A DNA stretch of 64,000 nt. Origin: Fictibacillus phosphorivorans. GTDB taxonomy: Bacteria > Bacillota > Bacilli > Bacillales > Fictibacillaceae. This document shows positions 31,280-40,920 of the stretch, piece by piece (position 1 is the stretch's first letter; each line of letters opens with the position of its first letter). Position numbers and translations under genes: made by a program. The notes below the pieces were generated by a model that saw only the letters and a program-made list of their open reading frames with translations, searched no databases and had not been told where the DNA came from. The stretch covers positions 1-64,000 of the forward strand of contig NZ_VDZU01000001.1 in the NCBI RefSeq assembly GCF_007673525.1. The letters are read 5' to 3'.

Positions 31280-32644
31280 ATGAGTGATTTATTTGCTGAC
31301 CGTATACCGCCGCAGAATATTGAAGCGGAGCAGGCTGTTCTTGGTGCGATCTTTTTAGAGCCCGAAGCTCTTATAACGGCATCAGAGATTCTGCTTCCGG
31401 AAGATTTTTACCGTGCTACTCACCAAAGAATCTATCGCGTGATGCTCGATCTAAACGCAAAAGGTGAGCCGGTAGATCTGATCACTGTCACGTCAGAGCT
31501 TCAGGACAAGAACCAGCTGGATGAAGTCGGCGGTTTATCCTTCTTAACAGAGTTGGCGGATAGTTCTCCGACGGCTGCGAACATCGAATATTACAGCAAG
31601 ATCGTTGAAGAGAAATCACTGCTTCGCCGTTTGATCCGTACAGCGACAGATATTACCGCGAACAGCTATGCGCGTGAAGAAGAAGTAGAGGCAATCCTGA
31701 ACGAAGCGGAGAAGTCGATTCTAGAAGTAGCGAACCGTAAGAACACGAGTGCTTTTACAGCGATTAAGGATGTGTTGGTTCATGCTTATGACAACATTGA
31801 AGCTCTTCATAACCGTAAAGGTGATATAACGGGGATTCCGACCGGCTTTAATGACCTGGACCGAATGACGGCTGGGTTTCAGCGGAACGATCTGATCATC
31901 GTTGCCGCTCGTCCATCCGTAGGTAAAACCGCATTTGCTCTGAACATCGCACAGAACGTTGCAACAAAGACAGAGGAGAACGTAGCCATATTCAGTCTAG
32001 AGATGGGTGCTGAGCAGCTTGTTATGCGTATGCTTTGTGCAGAGGGTAATCTAGATGCACAGCGTCTGCGTACAGGGTCATTGTTACCTGAAGACTGGCA
32101 GAAGCTTACGATGGCTATGGGAAGCTTGTCAGCGGCAGGTATCTACATCGATGATACACCGGGTATTCGTATTAACGATATCCGTGCGAAATGTCGTCGT
32201 CTGAAGCAGGAGAAGGGCCTAGGAATGATTTTGATCGATTACCTGCAGCTTATTATGGGTAGCGGGAAATCAGGCGAAAACCGCCAACAGGAGGTTTCTG
32301 AGATCTCTCGTTCCCTTAAAGCACTTGCTCGTGAGCTGGAAGTGCCGGTTATCGCCCTTTCACAGTTATCACGTGGTGTTGAATCTCGTCAGGACAAGCG
32401 ACCGATGATGTCCGATATTCGTGAATCAGGTTCCATCGAGCAGGATGCCGATATCGTTGCCTTCTTATATCGTGACGATTACTATGATAAAGAATCAGAA
32501 GCGAAGAACATCATCGAGATCATCATCGCTAAGCAGCGTAACGGTCCAACGGGAACGGTAGAGCTCGCTTTCGTAAAAGAATATAACAAGTTCGTTAACC
32601 TGGACAGGCGGCACGATGAGAGTGCCATACCACCAGGCGCATAA
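31280..32644 (+). CDS. dnaB: replicative DNA helicase (DnaB; DnaC in B. subtilis)
   Basis: The hexameric helicase that unwinds DNA ahead of the fork. The 454 residues have the N-terminal DnaB domain (PPQNIEAEQAVLGAIFLE), a linker, and the RecA-like C-terminal domain with Walker A RPSVGKT (211-217), Walker B MILIDYLQLI and the arginine-finger region DIRESGSIEQDAD. AAGGAGG precedes the ATG. In B. subtilis nomenclature this gene is dnaC. Confidence 0.98.
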   Translation: MSDLFADRIPPQNIEAEQAVLGAIFLEPEALITASEILLPEDFYRATHQRIYRVMLDLNAKGEPVDLITVTSELQDKNQLDEVGGLSFLTELADSSPTAANIEYYSKIVEEKSLLRRLIRTATDITANSYAREEEVEAILNEAEKSILEVANRKNTSAFTAIKDVLVHAYDNIEALHNRKGDITGIPTGFNDLDRMTAGFQRNDLIIVAARPSVGKTAFALNIAQNVATKTEENVAIFSLEMGAEQLVMRMLCAEGNLDAQRLRTGSLLPEDWQKLTMAMGSLSAAGIYIDDTPGIRINDIRAKCRRLKQEKGLGMILIDYLQLIMGSGKSGENRQQEVSEISRSLKALARELEVPVIALSQLSRGVESRQDKRPMMSDIRESGSIEQDADIVAFLYRDDYYDKESEAKNIIEIIIAKQRNGPTGTVELAFVKEYNKFVNLDRRHDESAIPPGA

Positions 32645-32677
32645 AAAAAGCAGCTGGGAATTATTCCGGCTGCTTTT
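32645..32677. terminator. bidirectional terminator after dnaB
   Basis: AAAAAAAGCAGCTGGGAA, loop tta, TTCCGGCTGCTTTT (one G-U pair and a small bulge). It overlaps the last codons of the convergent UPF0158 gene. Confidence 0.82.
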
Positions 32678-33065
32678 GTATTTCTTTGATTTTATTTTCT
32701 GTTAGCCACATTTCTATTCTGCTTTTAACTTTATCTTTTTGAAACGTCTGCCATTTTTCATGCAGGTTCAGTTCACTTACTTTTTCGGTAAAACGTTTAA
32801 ATGGCTCGTCCTCATTTAAAGCGTGCAGCAGTTCGTTGTTTTGATGAACGCTCTCAAACTCAACCATCCAGCTGAAAGATTCAACGGTCATCACTTTAGG
32901 GATCTCAAGAAATCGCTCTGGTTCTTCAGCATCTAGAAATTCTAGGTTGGGAAGACCACCTGGCTCGATCGCATCAAGCAATATCGTTTGTTCATTTTTA
33001 TCTAAATAATAGATGTGGTTTGCTTTTGTATCCATATAAGCCACCATTAATTTATCGATAAGCAA
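32661..33065 (-). CDS. UPF0158 family protein
   Basis: A 134-residue soluble protein with YYLDKNEQTILLD, LEFLDAEEPERFLEIPKV and FKRFTEKVSEL. The overall pattern, a short beta-rich start followed by FxxFL/FxRFK-type helices, resembles UPF0158, whose function is unknown. The start is TTG, 9 bases after AGGAGG. It is convergent with dnaB and sits alone between dnaB and purA, where B. subtilis has no equivalent that I recall. Confidence 0.7.
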   Translation of the reverse strand: MLIDKLMVAYMDTKANHIYYLDKNEQTILLDAIEPGGLPNLEFLDAEEPERFLEIPKVMTVESFSWMVEFESVHQNNELLHALNEDEPFKRFTEKVSELNLHEKWQTFQKDKVKSRIEMWLTENKIKEIQKQPE

Positions 33066-33146
33066 AGAATCGTACCTCCTAAAAAAGGTGAATACTACAG
33101 GATACGATAAGGTTTTCGATCTTCTGGCTATAGAAATGTAAAATTA

Positions 33147-33221
33147 TTACGAACGAAAATATTGTTTTTTCTTTTAATGTTCGTGTTTTTAATTGACTTC
33201 TATCAGATATATTGCTAAACT
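33147..33221 (+). promoter_or_regulatory. purA promoter with candidate PurR boxes
   Basis: The promoter is TTGACT (33193-33198), 17 bases, TAAACT (33216-33221). Upstream lie two inverted CGAAC cores, CGAACGAAA (33150-33158) and AATGTTCG (33176-33183), about 17 bp apart, resembling a PurBox pair. In B. subtilis purA is under PurR control. Confidence 0.55.
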
Positions 33222-33265
33222 AAGCATGGTTTTCAAGATTAGATGATAAATTCGTCAATCGTTAA

Positions 33266-34573
<1,308 letters not shown>

Positions 34574-34582
34574 ATAACTAGT

Positions 34583-34614
34583 GGCCCCTTGTTGAAACGA
34601 GGGGCTTTATTTTT
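34583..34614 (+). terminator. purA terminator
   Basis: GGCCCCTTGT, loop tgaa, ACGAGGGGC followed by TTTATTTTT. Confidence 0.9.
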
Positions 34615-34687
34615 GATGAATGAGGAATGCTTTCGTGAGTATTTTTAAGCATTTGAAAGTTTTTTTGAAAAATATATAGAAAACATA

Positions 34688-34716
34688 TTGCCAAAGCTTC
34701 GATATCGTGATAAAGT
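34688..34716 (+). promoter_or_regulatory. candidate tRNA cluster promoter
   Basis: TTGCCA, 17 bases, TAAAGT, 44 bases before the first tRNA. Confidence 0.5.
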
Positions 34717-34759
34717 AACACTTGTCGTGAAAAAACGACAAACGTTTAAAACAAAGCAC

Positions 34760-34835
34760 GAGCCATTAGCTCAGTTGGTAGAGCATCTGACTTTTAATCA
34801 GAGGGTCGAAGGTTCGAGTCCTTCATGGCTCACCA
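34760..34835 (+). tRNA. tRNA-Lys (anticodon TTT)
   Basis: A full cloverleaf: acceptor GAGCCAT/ATGGCTC, D arm GCTC/GAGC, anticodon stem TCTGA/TCAGA with loop CTTTTAA, T arm GAAGG-TTCGAGT-CCTTC, and encoded CCA. Confidence 0.98.
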
Positions 34836-34850
34836 CTTTTTTAAAAAAGT

Positions 34851-34925
34851 GGCCCGTTGGTCAAGCGGTTAAGACACCGCCCTTTCACGGCGGTAACACG
34901 GGTTCGAATCCCGTACGGGTCACCA
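34851..34925 (+). tRNA. tRNA-Glu (anticodon TTC)
   Basis: Acceptor GGCCCGT/ACGGGTC, anticodon stem CCGCC/GGCGG with loop CTTTCAC, T loop TTCGAAT, and encoded CCA. Confidence 0.98.
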
Positions 34926-34956
34926 TTTTTCTTTAAGTAAATAAAAGCATTTAAGT

Positions 34957-35032
34957 GGACTCGTGGTGTAGTGGTTAACATGCCTGCCTGTCACGCAGGA
35001 GATCGCCGGTTCGACCCCGGTCGGGTCCGCCA
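34957..35032 (+). tRNA. tRNA-Asp (anticodon GTC)
   Basis: Acceptor GGACTCG/CGGGTCC, anticodon loop CTGTCAC within CCTGC...GCAGG, T loop TTCGACC, and encoded CCA. Confidence 0.98.
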
Positions 35033-35039
35033 CTTTTAT

Positions 35040-35115
35040 GGCTCGATAGCTCAGATGGTAGAGCAGAGGACTGAAAATCCTCGTGTCGGCGGTTCGATTC
35101 CGTCTCGAGCCACCA
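35040..35115 (+). tRNA. tRNA-Phe (anticodon GAA)
   Basis: Acceptor GGCTCGA/TCGAGCC, anticodon stem GAGGA/TCCTC with loop CTGAAAA, T loop TTCGATT, and encoded CCA. The order Lys-Glu-Asp-Phe after purA matches trnY of B. subtilis. Confidence 0.98.
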
Positions 35116-35144
35116 TTTTACTTTAAAAAATCCTAAAACATGTT

Positions 35145-35177
35145 GCATGTTCCTTGAAAAGGGAGCATGCTTTTTTT
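35145..35177 (+). terminator. tRNA cluster terminator
   Basis: GCATGTTCC, loop ttgaaaa, GGGAGCATGC followed by seven T. Confidence 0.86.
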
Positions 35178-35209
35178 GTATTTTTATTTTTGTGGGCACG
35201 CTTGGGTGA

Positions 35210-35358
35210 GGGGTATGGAGCAGAGTCGTGAATGTCGAGAATGATCGAATCGCCTTTATTTTGATACTTAGACTTAATTGCTATCGATTTTGACTTAATT
35301 TTTTTCGTTTTAACTTAATTCCATCAAGATTAGGCTTAATTTACAGTTCGAGTACCCC
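35210..35358. repeat. 21-bp pentamer element, copy B (divergent units)
   Basis: Bounded by GGGGTAT (35210-35216) and GTACCCC (35352-35358), with TGTCGAGAATG in the lead. Five 21-bp units (35246-35350) are in register, but the repeated word is GACTTAATT or GGCTTAATT rather than the CGCGGATTAA type of copies A and C. The total length of 149 bp is nearly identical to copy A. Confidence 0.75.
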
Positions 35359-35580
35359 GTTAGGTATATGGACTGACCACTTCCTACCGCAAAAATAACA
35401 CCGATACACATTCAAAAAAGCATACAAAGAGACATCCACTGCACAAATCAGCATCTAAACACTCACGTTTCGTACATTTTCACACCCACCATAGACTTTT
35501 AATGCTGATAAAGAGGGATAAGTACTCAATCGTTCGAATATAGTGTATCAATTGGGATGAGGAAGGTAGTGATCATACAG
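35359..35580. other. intergenic before the PlsY-like gene
   Basis: A/T-rich, and I see no gene or clear regulatory element in it. Confidence 0.3.
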
Positions 35581-36156
35581 ATGGAATTTGAATGGGCGCT
35601 GTATTTGATCGCGAGTTACCTTGTTGGTTGTATCATGACAGGGTTTCTTGTAGCAAAGCTTATAAAAGGCGTTGATTTACGATTGTTGGGCAGCGGAAAT
35701 ATAGGAGCGCGCAATGCTGGCAGAGTATTAGGGCCATCAGGATTCATACTCACGTTAGCTGGCGACATTCTAAAAGCGGCAGCGGTCGTTTGGGCAGGGT
35801 TACAATTTCAATATCCACCATATATACAGCTTCTCGGTTTTTTAGCGGTTATTTTAGGGCATCTTTATCCAATCTTTCTTCGTTTTCATGGGGGAAAGGG
35901 AGTGGCTTCATTTATCGGAGGGATGATTATTTTTCACCCCATATCTGCTGTTCTTGTAGCAGCTGCGTTTCTACTCTTTTATGGAATTAAAAGAAGTTTA
36001 ACCGTAGCTGGACTTTTTGCCTTTGCACTCACACCTTTCTTCTACTGGCTGTTTGAAAAGCAATGGCTTGAGACATTGATTCTGATTCCGATCAGCTTCC
36101 TTGTTGTGTATGTTCAAAAAGAAGATATAAAAGAACGCATCAAATTAACGGAATAG
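35581..36156 (+). CDS. PlsY-like glycerol-3-phosphate acyltransferase family protein
   Basis: A 191-residue membrane protein with about five helices and the PlsY motifs GSGNIGARNAGRVLG (canonical GSGNxGATNxxR) and FHGGKGVA. PlsY transfers an acyl group from acyl-phosphate to glycerol-3-phosphate. Here the conserved Thr of GATN is Arg, and the gene stands alone rather than beside parE/topoisomerase genes, so it is probably a paralogue of uncertain activity. The start is uncertain: ATG 35581 is used, with GTG 35569 and ATG 35557 as alternatives. Confidence 0.85.
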   Translation: MEFEWALYLIASYLVGCIMTGFLVAKLIKGVDLRLLGSGNIGARNAGRVLGPSGFILTLAGDILKAAAVVWAGLQFQYPPYIQLLGFLAVILGHLYPIFLRFHGGKGVASFIGGMIIFHPISAVLVAAAFLLFYGIKRSLTVAGLFAFALTPFFYWLFEKQWLETLILIPISFLVVYVQKEDIKERIKLTE

Positions 36157-36161
36157 GTGTT

Positions 36162-36199
36162 AAAAAAGGGTATAAATCGGTGAATTTATGCTCTTTTTT
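36162..36199 (+). terminator. terminator after the PlsY-like gene
   Basis: AAAAAAGGGTATAAAT, loop cggtga, ATTTATGCTCTTTTTT. Confidence 0.85.
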
Positions 36200-36209
36200 A
36201 TGTCGTTTA

Positions 36210-36226
36210 TTTACAGTTGCATTACA
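36210..36226 (-). promoter_or_regulatory. WalR-box match upstream of the M23 endopeptidase gene
   Basis: On the minus strand TGTAAT-GCAAC-TGTAAA matches TGTWAH-N5-TGTWAH at every defined position. It lies 14 bases before CTGACA (36241-36246), a possible -35 with TAGGAT 18 bases further on. The orientation is opposite to the gene. Confidence 0.6.
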
Positions 36227-36358
36227 AAATCCCTGAAATTCTGACAAAGCGAAATTCCTTATGATAGGATACTAGAGGTGCTAAAGACACAAGTAGCAGT
36301 AGTTCTTTAGACACATTTTAGAGATAGCAGAGAGAATCTTTAGGGGGAAATAGAAAAA

Positions 36359-37819
36359 GTGAACAGTCGAAAAACCACTGAAAGATTTATTAAATATATC
36401 GCACTGCCATTTACTGCAGTGATTTTAATAGTGTCAGCATTCACGCTGAATCCATCGAATACTTCCGCGAGTAGCGACGATAACCAGTTGATCAAAACGG
36501 TGTATCACGTTTATGTAGATGGAAAGAAGGTTGGAACGGTTCGTGAAGAAAGTGTTGTCGATGAGACAGTCGACCAAATTCTCCAACAGGCAAAAGGGAA
36601 AAAGAACAACTTTGCTTTTGCAGTGAGAGAGTCTATCGAGCTTAAGCCTGAAAAGATGTTCAGACCAGAGTTCGATAACGAAGAAGTAAGAGAGAACTTG
36701 AAGGAGCAGCTTACGGTTGAAGTTGAGGCTTATCGTTTGGTCGTTGGCGGACAAACTGTTGCGTATGTCTCTAGCAAGAAAGAAGCGAAAGATACGTTGC
36801 TGAAGTTAAAGCTTGAGCATGTGTCAGAGGCTGAGCTAGATGACATTGAAAAAAAGAAAGCAGAGAACGAAAAGCTTGAAGTACCGGACTTAAAACCGGG
36901 AGAACGAAAAGTGGTTGATATCGACTTTTCTACGCCAGTTCTCATTCAAAAAGCACAAACATCAATCAGTGAGCTCGTTACAGTAGATGATGCCATTTCT
37001 TCTTTAAAAGAAGGCAGTCTGCATAAAAAAGAGCATATGGTACAAAAAGGAGAAACGGTTCAGTCAATCTTAGAAAGATATCACTTAACGATGGATCAGT
37101 TTTTCACGCTAAACCCGAGACTCATGTTAGTACCTATTATTCGTTCGGGACAGGCAGTAACAGTTACAGAGAAAAAGCCTTTTACCGAAGTTCTTGTGTA
37201 TGAAGCAACACGTGTTCAAAATGAACTTCCTTTCCAGGTTGAGAAACAAGAAGACAGTACGTTGGAAAAAGGACAGATCAAAACGGTTCAAAAAGGCCAG
37301 TCTGGGTTAGAAGATATTACGTATACAACAAGAAAAGCCGATAACAGAATGCTACAAAAAGAGATTTTAGAGAAGAAACGAGTGAAGGAACCGGTTAAGG
37401 AAATTCAAAAGATTGGTACCAAAGTGATTCCTTCCAAAGGGACAGGCACTCTTTCTTGGCCGGCTGTAGGTGGATATATTTCTAGCCATAAAGGCACGCG
37501 TTGGGGTAAAGAGCACAAAGGTATGGATATTGCTCGACCTTCAGAACGCTCAATCCTAGCTGCTGACAATGGTAGAGTTGTTTCTGCCGGTTGGGACGGA
37601 GATTATGGGAACAAGATCATCATTGATCACAACAACGGCATGAGAACCATTTATGCGCATCTTGATTCGATGTCTGTATCAGCAGGTGATGTGGTGCAGA
37701 AGGGGTCTAAGATTGGTGTGATGGGTTCAACCGGTCAATCGACTGGTGTGCATTTGCATTTTGAAGTGTATGAGAATGGTGTTCTTAAAGATCCAGCTGA
37801 TTTTGTAAGTGAAAATTAA
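36359..37819 (+). CDS. secreted M23 endopeptidase with LysM and G5 domains
   Basis: A 486-residue exported protein: a signal/anchor helix (about 12-30), a long charged N-terminal region, a LysM domain (about 228-275, HMVQKGETVQSILERYH), a G5 domain (about 277-355), and a C-terminal LytM/M23 peptidase. Zinc-site motifs are HKGMD (H386, D390) and HLHF (H465, H467). It should bind peptidoglycan and cut cross-linking peptides. The start is GTG after AGGGGG. It lies just before walRK, and a WalR-box match upstream suggests control by that system. Confidence 0.93.
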   Translation: MNSRKTTERFIKYIALPFTAVILIVSAFTLNPSNTSASSDDNQLIKTVYHVYVDGKKVGTVREESVVDETVDQILQQAKGKKNNFAFAVRESIELKPEKMFRPEFDNEEVRENLKEQLTVEVEAYRLVVGGQTVAYVSSKKEAKDTLLKLKLEHVSEAELDDIEKKKAENEKLEVPDLKPGERKVVDIDFSTPVLIQKAQTSISELVTVDDAISSLKEGSLHKKEHMVQKGETVQSILERYHLTMDQFFTLNPRLMLVPIIRSGQAVTVTEKKPFTEVLVYEATRVQNELPFQVEKQEDSTLEKGQIKTVQKGQSGLEDITYTTRKADNRMLQKEILEKKRVKEPVKEIQKIGTKVIPSKGTGTLSWPAVGGYISSHKGTRWGKEHKGMDIARPSERSILAADNGRVVSAGWDGDYGNKIIIDHNNGMRTIYAHLDSMSVSAGDVVQKGSKIGVMGSTGQSTGVHLHFEVYENGVLKDPADFVSEN

Positions 37820-37835
37820 AGTAATGTGAAAGTAA

Positions 37836-38085
37836 GTTGATTTCCGTTTCAGATGCTCGCTTTCCGCGGGGCAGGCGGTGAGCCACTTGCCGCTATGCGC
37901 CTTTAAGTGTCTCACCTGTCAAGTTACAGTGGCTAGACCCTCGAGGTCAAAAGTTAAATGGCTCAGAAGGGAAAGTGCACCTTCAAATCCATTCATCTTT
38001 TGCTTGTCGGGTCTGAACGAGCCACTTCACTCTTCGGACTGACCGCTTGTCCCGCAGGAGTCTCGCACCTTCCACTCCAATCAAC
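37836..38085 (+). repeat. intergenic repeat family 1, copy 6 (subfamily I) with 123-bp insert
   Basis: A 250-bp composite. The outer parts match copy 1 (core TTTCCGCGGGGCAGGCGG). Between CACCTG and ACCGCTTG lies an insert (about 37919-38041) containing GGTCAAAAGTTAAATGGCT and CATTCATCTTTTGCTTGTCG. The same insert, inverted with its host repeat, occurs in copy 8. Confidence 0.9.
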
Positions 38086-38118
38086 TAGTCAATGATGAAA
38101 AGAAATAAACAAAATGTC

Positions 38119-38160
38119 AAAAACCTCTTAGGAACAATATCTTCCTGGGAGGTTTTTCTT
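38119..38160 (+). terminator. terminator before walR
   Basis: AAACCTCTTAGGAA, loop caatatc, TTCCTGGGAGGTTTTT. It should end transcripts of the M23 gene that read through the repeat. The remaining 38161-38377 should hold the wal operon promoter, not assigned. Confidence 0.85.
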
Positions 38161-38377
38161 GCTCGAATCTAATAGAATTAATTTTCAGGATGTGATTCAA
38201 ACTACACAACCGGAAAACTAGAGTGAAACCAACTTTTCTTTGTCTAAAATTAGAAGGTTTTGCTAGTAGTATGGAGAAAGTTTCAACTGTGATAAAATAG
38301 TAGAGATACCATATAATCGATACTACAAAATATTCTGCTATATATAAAATAGAGTTTCTGAAAGAAGGAGCGTTCTC

Positions 38378-39082
38378 ATGGATAAGAAAATTCTCGTTGT
38401 GGATGATGAAAAACCCATTGCAGATATTCTGCAGTTTAATCTTGAAAAAGAAGGTTTTACCGTTAGCTGCGCGTATGATGGCATCAATGCGTTAGAAAAG
38501 GTAGAAAAAGAGAAGCCGGATATGATTTTACTAGATATCATGCTTCCCCTAAAAGACGGCATGGAAGTTTGTCGTGAAATCCGTAAAAAGTACGATATGC
38601 CGATCATCATGCTTACGGCAAAAGACTCTGAAATTGATAAAGTATTAGGCTTAGAGCTTGGTGCAGACGATTACGTGACAAAGCCGTTCAGCACGCGTGA
38701 ATTAATTGCACGTGTTAAGGCTAACCTGCGTCGTCATCAGCAGGAATCTGAGCGTGAAGTAGACGAGAACAACGAGATCACGATCGGTTCTCTTACGATT
38801 CATCCTGATGCGTATATCGTGACTAAACGTGGTGAGACAATCGAGTTAACACATCGTGAATTTGAACTGCTGCATTATTTAGCAAAACATATCGGACAAG
38901 TGATGACGCGTGAACACTTGCTTCAAACGGTATGGGGATATGACTATTTTGGTGATGTAAGAACGGTAGATGTAACGGTTCGTCGTCTGCGCGAAAAAGT
39001 TGAAGATAACCCGAGTCACCCATTATGGATCATTACAAGACGCGGAGTGGGGTATTACTTAAGAAATCCTGATCAGGAGTAG
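38378..39082 (+). CDS. walR: response regulator WalR (YycF)
   Basis: An essential OmpR-family regulator of cell-wall turnover. The 234 residues have a receiver domain with phospho-acceptor Asp53 (MILLDIMLP) and a C-terminal winged helix ([44 protein letters not shown]). AAGGAG precedes the ATG. First gene of walRKHIJ. Confidence 0.99.
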   Translation: MDKKILVVDDEKPIADILQFNLEKEGFTVSCAYDGINALEKVEKEKPDMILLDIMLPLKDGMEVCREIRKKYDMPIIMLTAKDSEIDKVLGLELGADDYVTKPFSTRELIARVKANLRRHQQESEREVDENNEITIGSLTIHPDAYIVTKRGETIELTHREFELLHYLAKHIGQVMTREHLLQTVWGYDYFGDVRTVDVTVRRLREKVEDNPSHPLWIITRRGVGYYLRNPDQE

Positions 39083-39084
39083 TC

Positions 39085-40920
39085 ATGATGGATAAAGTCA
39101 ATTTTTTTAAATCAATACACGTTAAGTTTGTATTGATTTATGTATTGCTCATTTTAATAGCCATGCAAGTGATCAGTGTTTATTTTATTAACAACTTAGA
39201 ATCTGATCTTCGGCAGAGCTTCTCTAAATCACTGTACGATAGAGTGAATTTATTAGAGTTTAACATTGAGCAAAAGTTGAAGGATAAAGATCGATATAAG
39301 GTCAAAAAAGATGAAACGAGTGAACCTCCTCTAACGCTTGAAGAAGATATTCAAGCGTTAATTGATGAGGAGTTTGAAGAGAAAGAAATTCAAGTACTTA
39401 ACGAAGATGGCACGGTACTTGCGAGCAATAAACTGCAGTTGGTGGGGCAGATCAGCTTCAATCCTAAGATCAAGCTTGCTCTTGAAGGAACGGTCGATGA
39501 TGAGATCATGCTTCATGAAGGAGAGCGGGTCATGGTGCTCGCCAAACCGATTAAAATTGATGCTACAGGAGAGAACATTGGGGCTATCTATTTAGTAGCT
39601 TCTATTGAAGGCATCTTTAAACAGATTTCTCGAATCAATAGCATTCTAGTGACAGGAACCGTAATCGCTCTTATTATAACCGGACTTCTAGGGGTCTTCT
39701 TGGCGCGTACGATCACAAGGCCAATGGCAGATATGAGAAAGCAAGCCCTTGTTATGGCAAGAGGGGACTTTTCTCGAAAAGTTCAGCTGTATGGAGACGA
39801 TGAGATCGGTCAGCTTGCTATGACCTTTAACAACTTAACAACGAAGCTGCAAGAGGCAACAGCCATCACAGAGAGCGAACGAAGAAAGCTGCGTTCCGTT
39901 CTTACGTATATGACAGATGGAGTGATTGCGACAGATCGTGACGGAGCGATCATCCTCATGAACGACCGGTCTGAAGAGATGCTGAACATCTCTAGACAAA
40001 ACGCTCTTGGAACGCCTCTTATGGAGCTATTGCGCTTAAATACGGAATACACGTGGGAAGAGCTTTATAACGAATATGAATCCATGCTGCTCGATTTTAG
40101 TACAGACGACATGCATTATGTGGTCCGAGCAAACTTCTCCACGATACAAAAAGATGACGGGCCAATCAATGGTCTTATTTGTGTTCTTCATGATGTAACA
40201 GAGCAAGAACAGATCGATAACGAGCGACGTGAGTTTGTATTCAACGTTTCGCACGAATTAAGAACACCGCTGACGACGATGAGAAGTTATCTGGAGGCGC
40301 TGGCTGAAGGGGCGTGGCAAGATGAGAACATCGCTCCGCGTTTTTTAGAGGTTACTCAGAATGAGACAGAACGTATGATCAGGCTCGTAACCGATCTGCT
40401 TCAATTATCAAAAATGGACAGCAAAGATTATCGATTTAACTTTTTTGAGATTGATCTGGTGGAGTTCTTGAACGGCATCATCGATCGTTTTGAGATGCTT
40501 GAAAAGGAAAACATTGAACTTTCCAGGTCCCTGCCTAAGCATAAGATCAACGTTCAGTTGGATACGGATAAGATGACACAAGTGCTTGATAATATCATCT
40601 CGAACGCAATGAAATATTCTCCTGAAGGTGGAACGATTACCTTTAACGCTGCTGTAATCGGGCGCAAAGTGAAGGTAAGTATTTCCGATCAGGGTGTAGG
40701 AATTCCGAAGAATAATGTTTCTAAGATTTTTGATCGATTCTTTAGGGTAGACCGTGCCCGTTCTCGAGATATTGGAGGCACAGGCCTAGGTCTTGCGATC
40801 GCAAAAGAAATCGTACTTGCGCATGGCGGAGACATCTGGGCAGAAAGTGAGTGGGGCCAAGGAACGACCATCCACTTTACTCTTCCTTTAAAAAAGGTTA
40901 AGGAGGGGCTACAACAATGA
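39085..40920 (+). CDS. walK: sensor histidine kinase WalK (YycG)
   Basis: An essential membrane sensor kinase, 611 residues as in B. subtilis. It has two membrane helices enclosing an extracytoplasmic PAS-like domain, HAMP, a cytoplasmic PAS domain, HisKA with phosphorylated His390 (FNVSHELRTPLTTM) and HATPase (NIISNAMKYSPEGG, DQGVGIP, GGTGLGLAI). It begins 2 bases after the walR stop and overlaps walH by 4 bases. Confidence 0.99.
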   Translation: MMDKVNFFKSIHVKFVLIYVLLILIAMQVISVYFINNLESDLRQSFSKSLYDRVNLLEFNIEQKLKDKDRYKVKKDETSEPPLTLEEDIQALIDEEFEEKEIQVLNEDGTVLASNKLQLVGQISFNPKIKLALEGTVDDEIMLHEGERVMVLAKPIKIDATGENIGAIYLVASIEGIFKQISRINSILVTGTVIALIITGLLGVFLARTITRPMADMRKQALVMARGDFSRKVQLYGDDEIGQLAMTFNNLTTKLQEATAITESERRKLRSVLTYMTDGVIATDRDGAIILMNDRSEEMLNISRQNALGTPLMELLRLNTEYTWEELYNEYESMLLDFSTDDMHYVVRANFSTIQKDDGPINGLICVLHDVTEQEQIDNERREFVFNVSHELRTPLTTMRSYLEALAEGAWQDENIAPRFLEVTQNETERMIRLVTDLLQLSKMDSKDYRFNFFEIDLVEFLNGIIDRFEMLEKENIELSRSLPKHKINVQLDTDKMTQVLDNIISNAMKYSPEGGTITFNAAVIGRKVKVSISDQGVGIPKNNVSKIFDRFFRVDRARSRDIGGTGLGLAIAKEIVLAHGGDIWAESEWGQGTTIHFTLPLKKVKEGLQQ

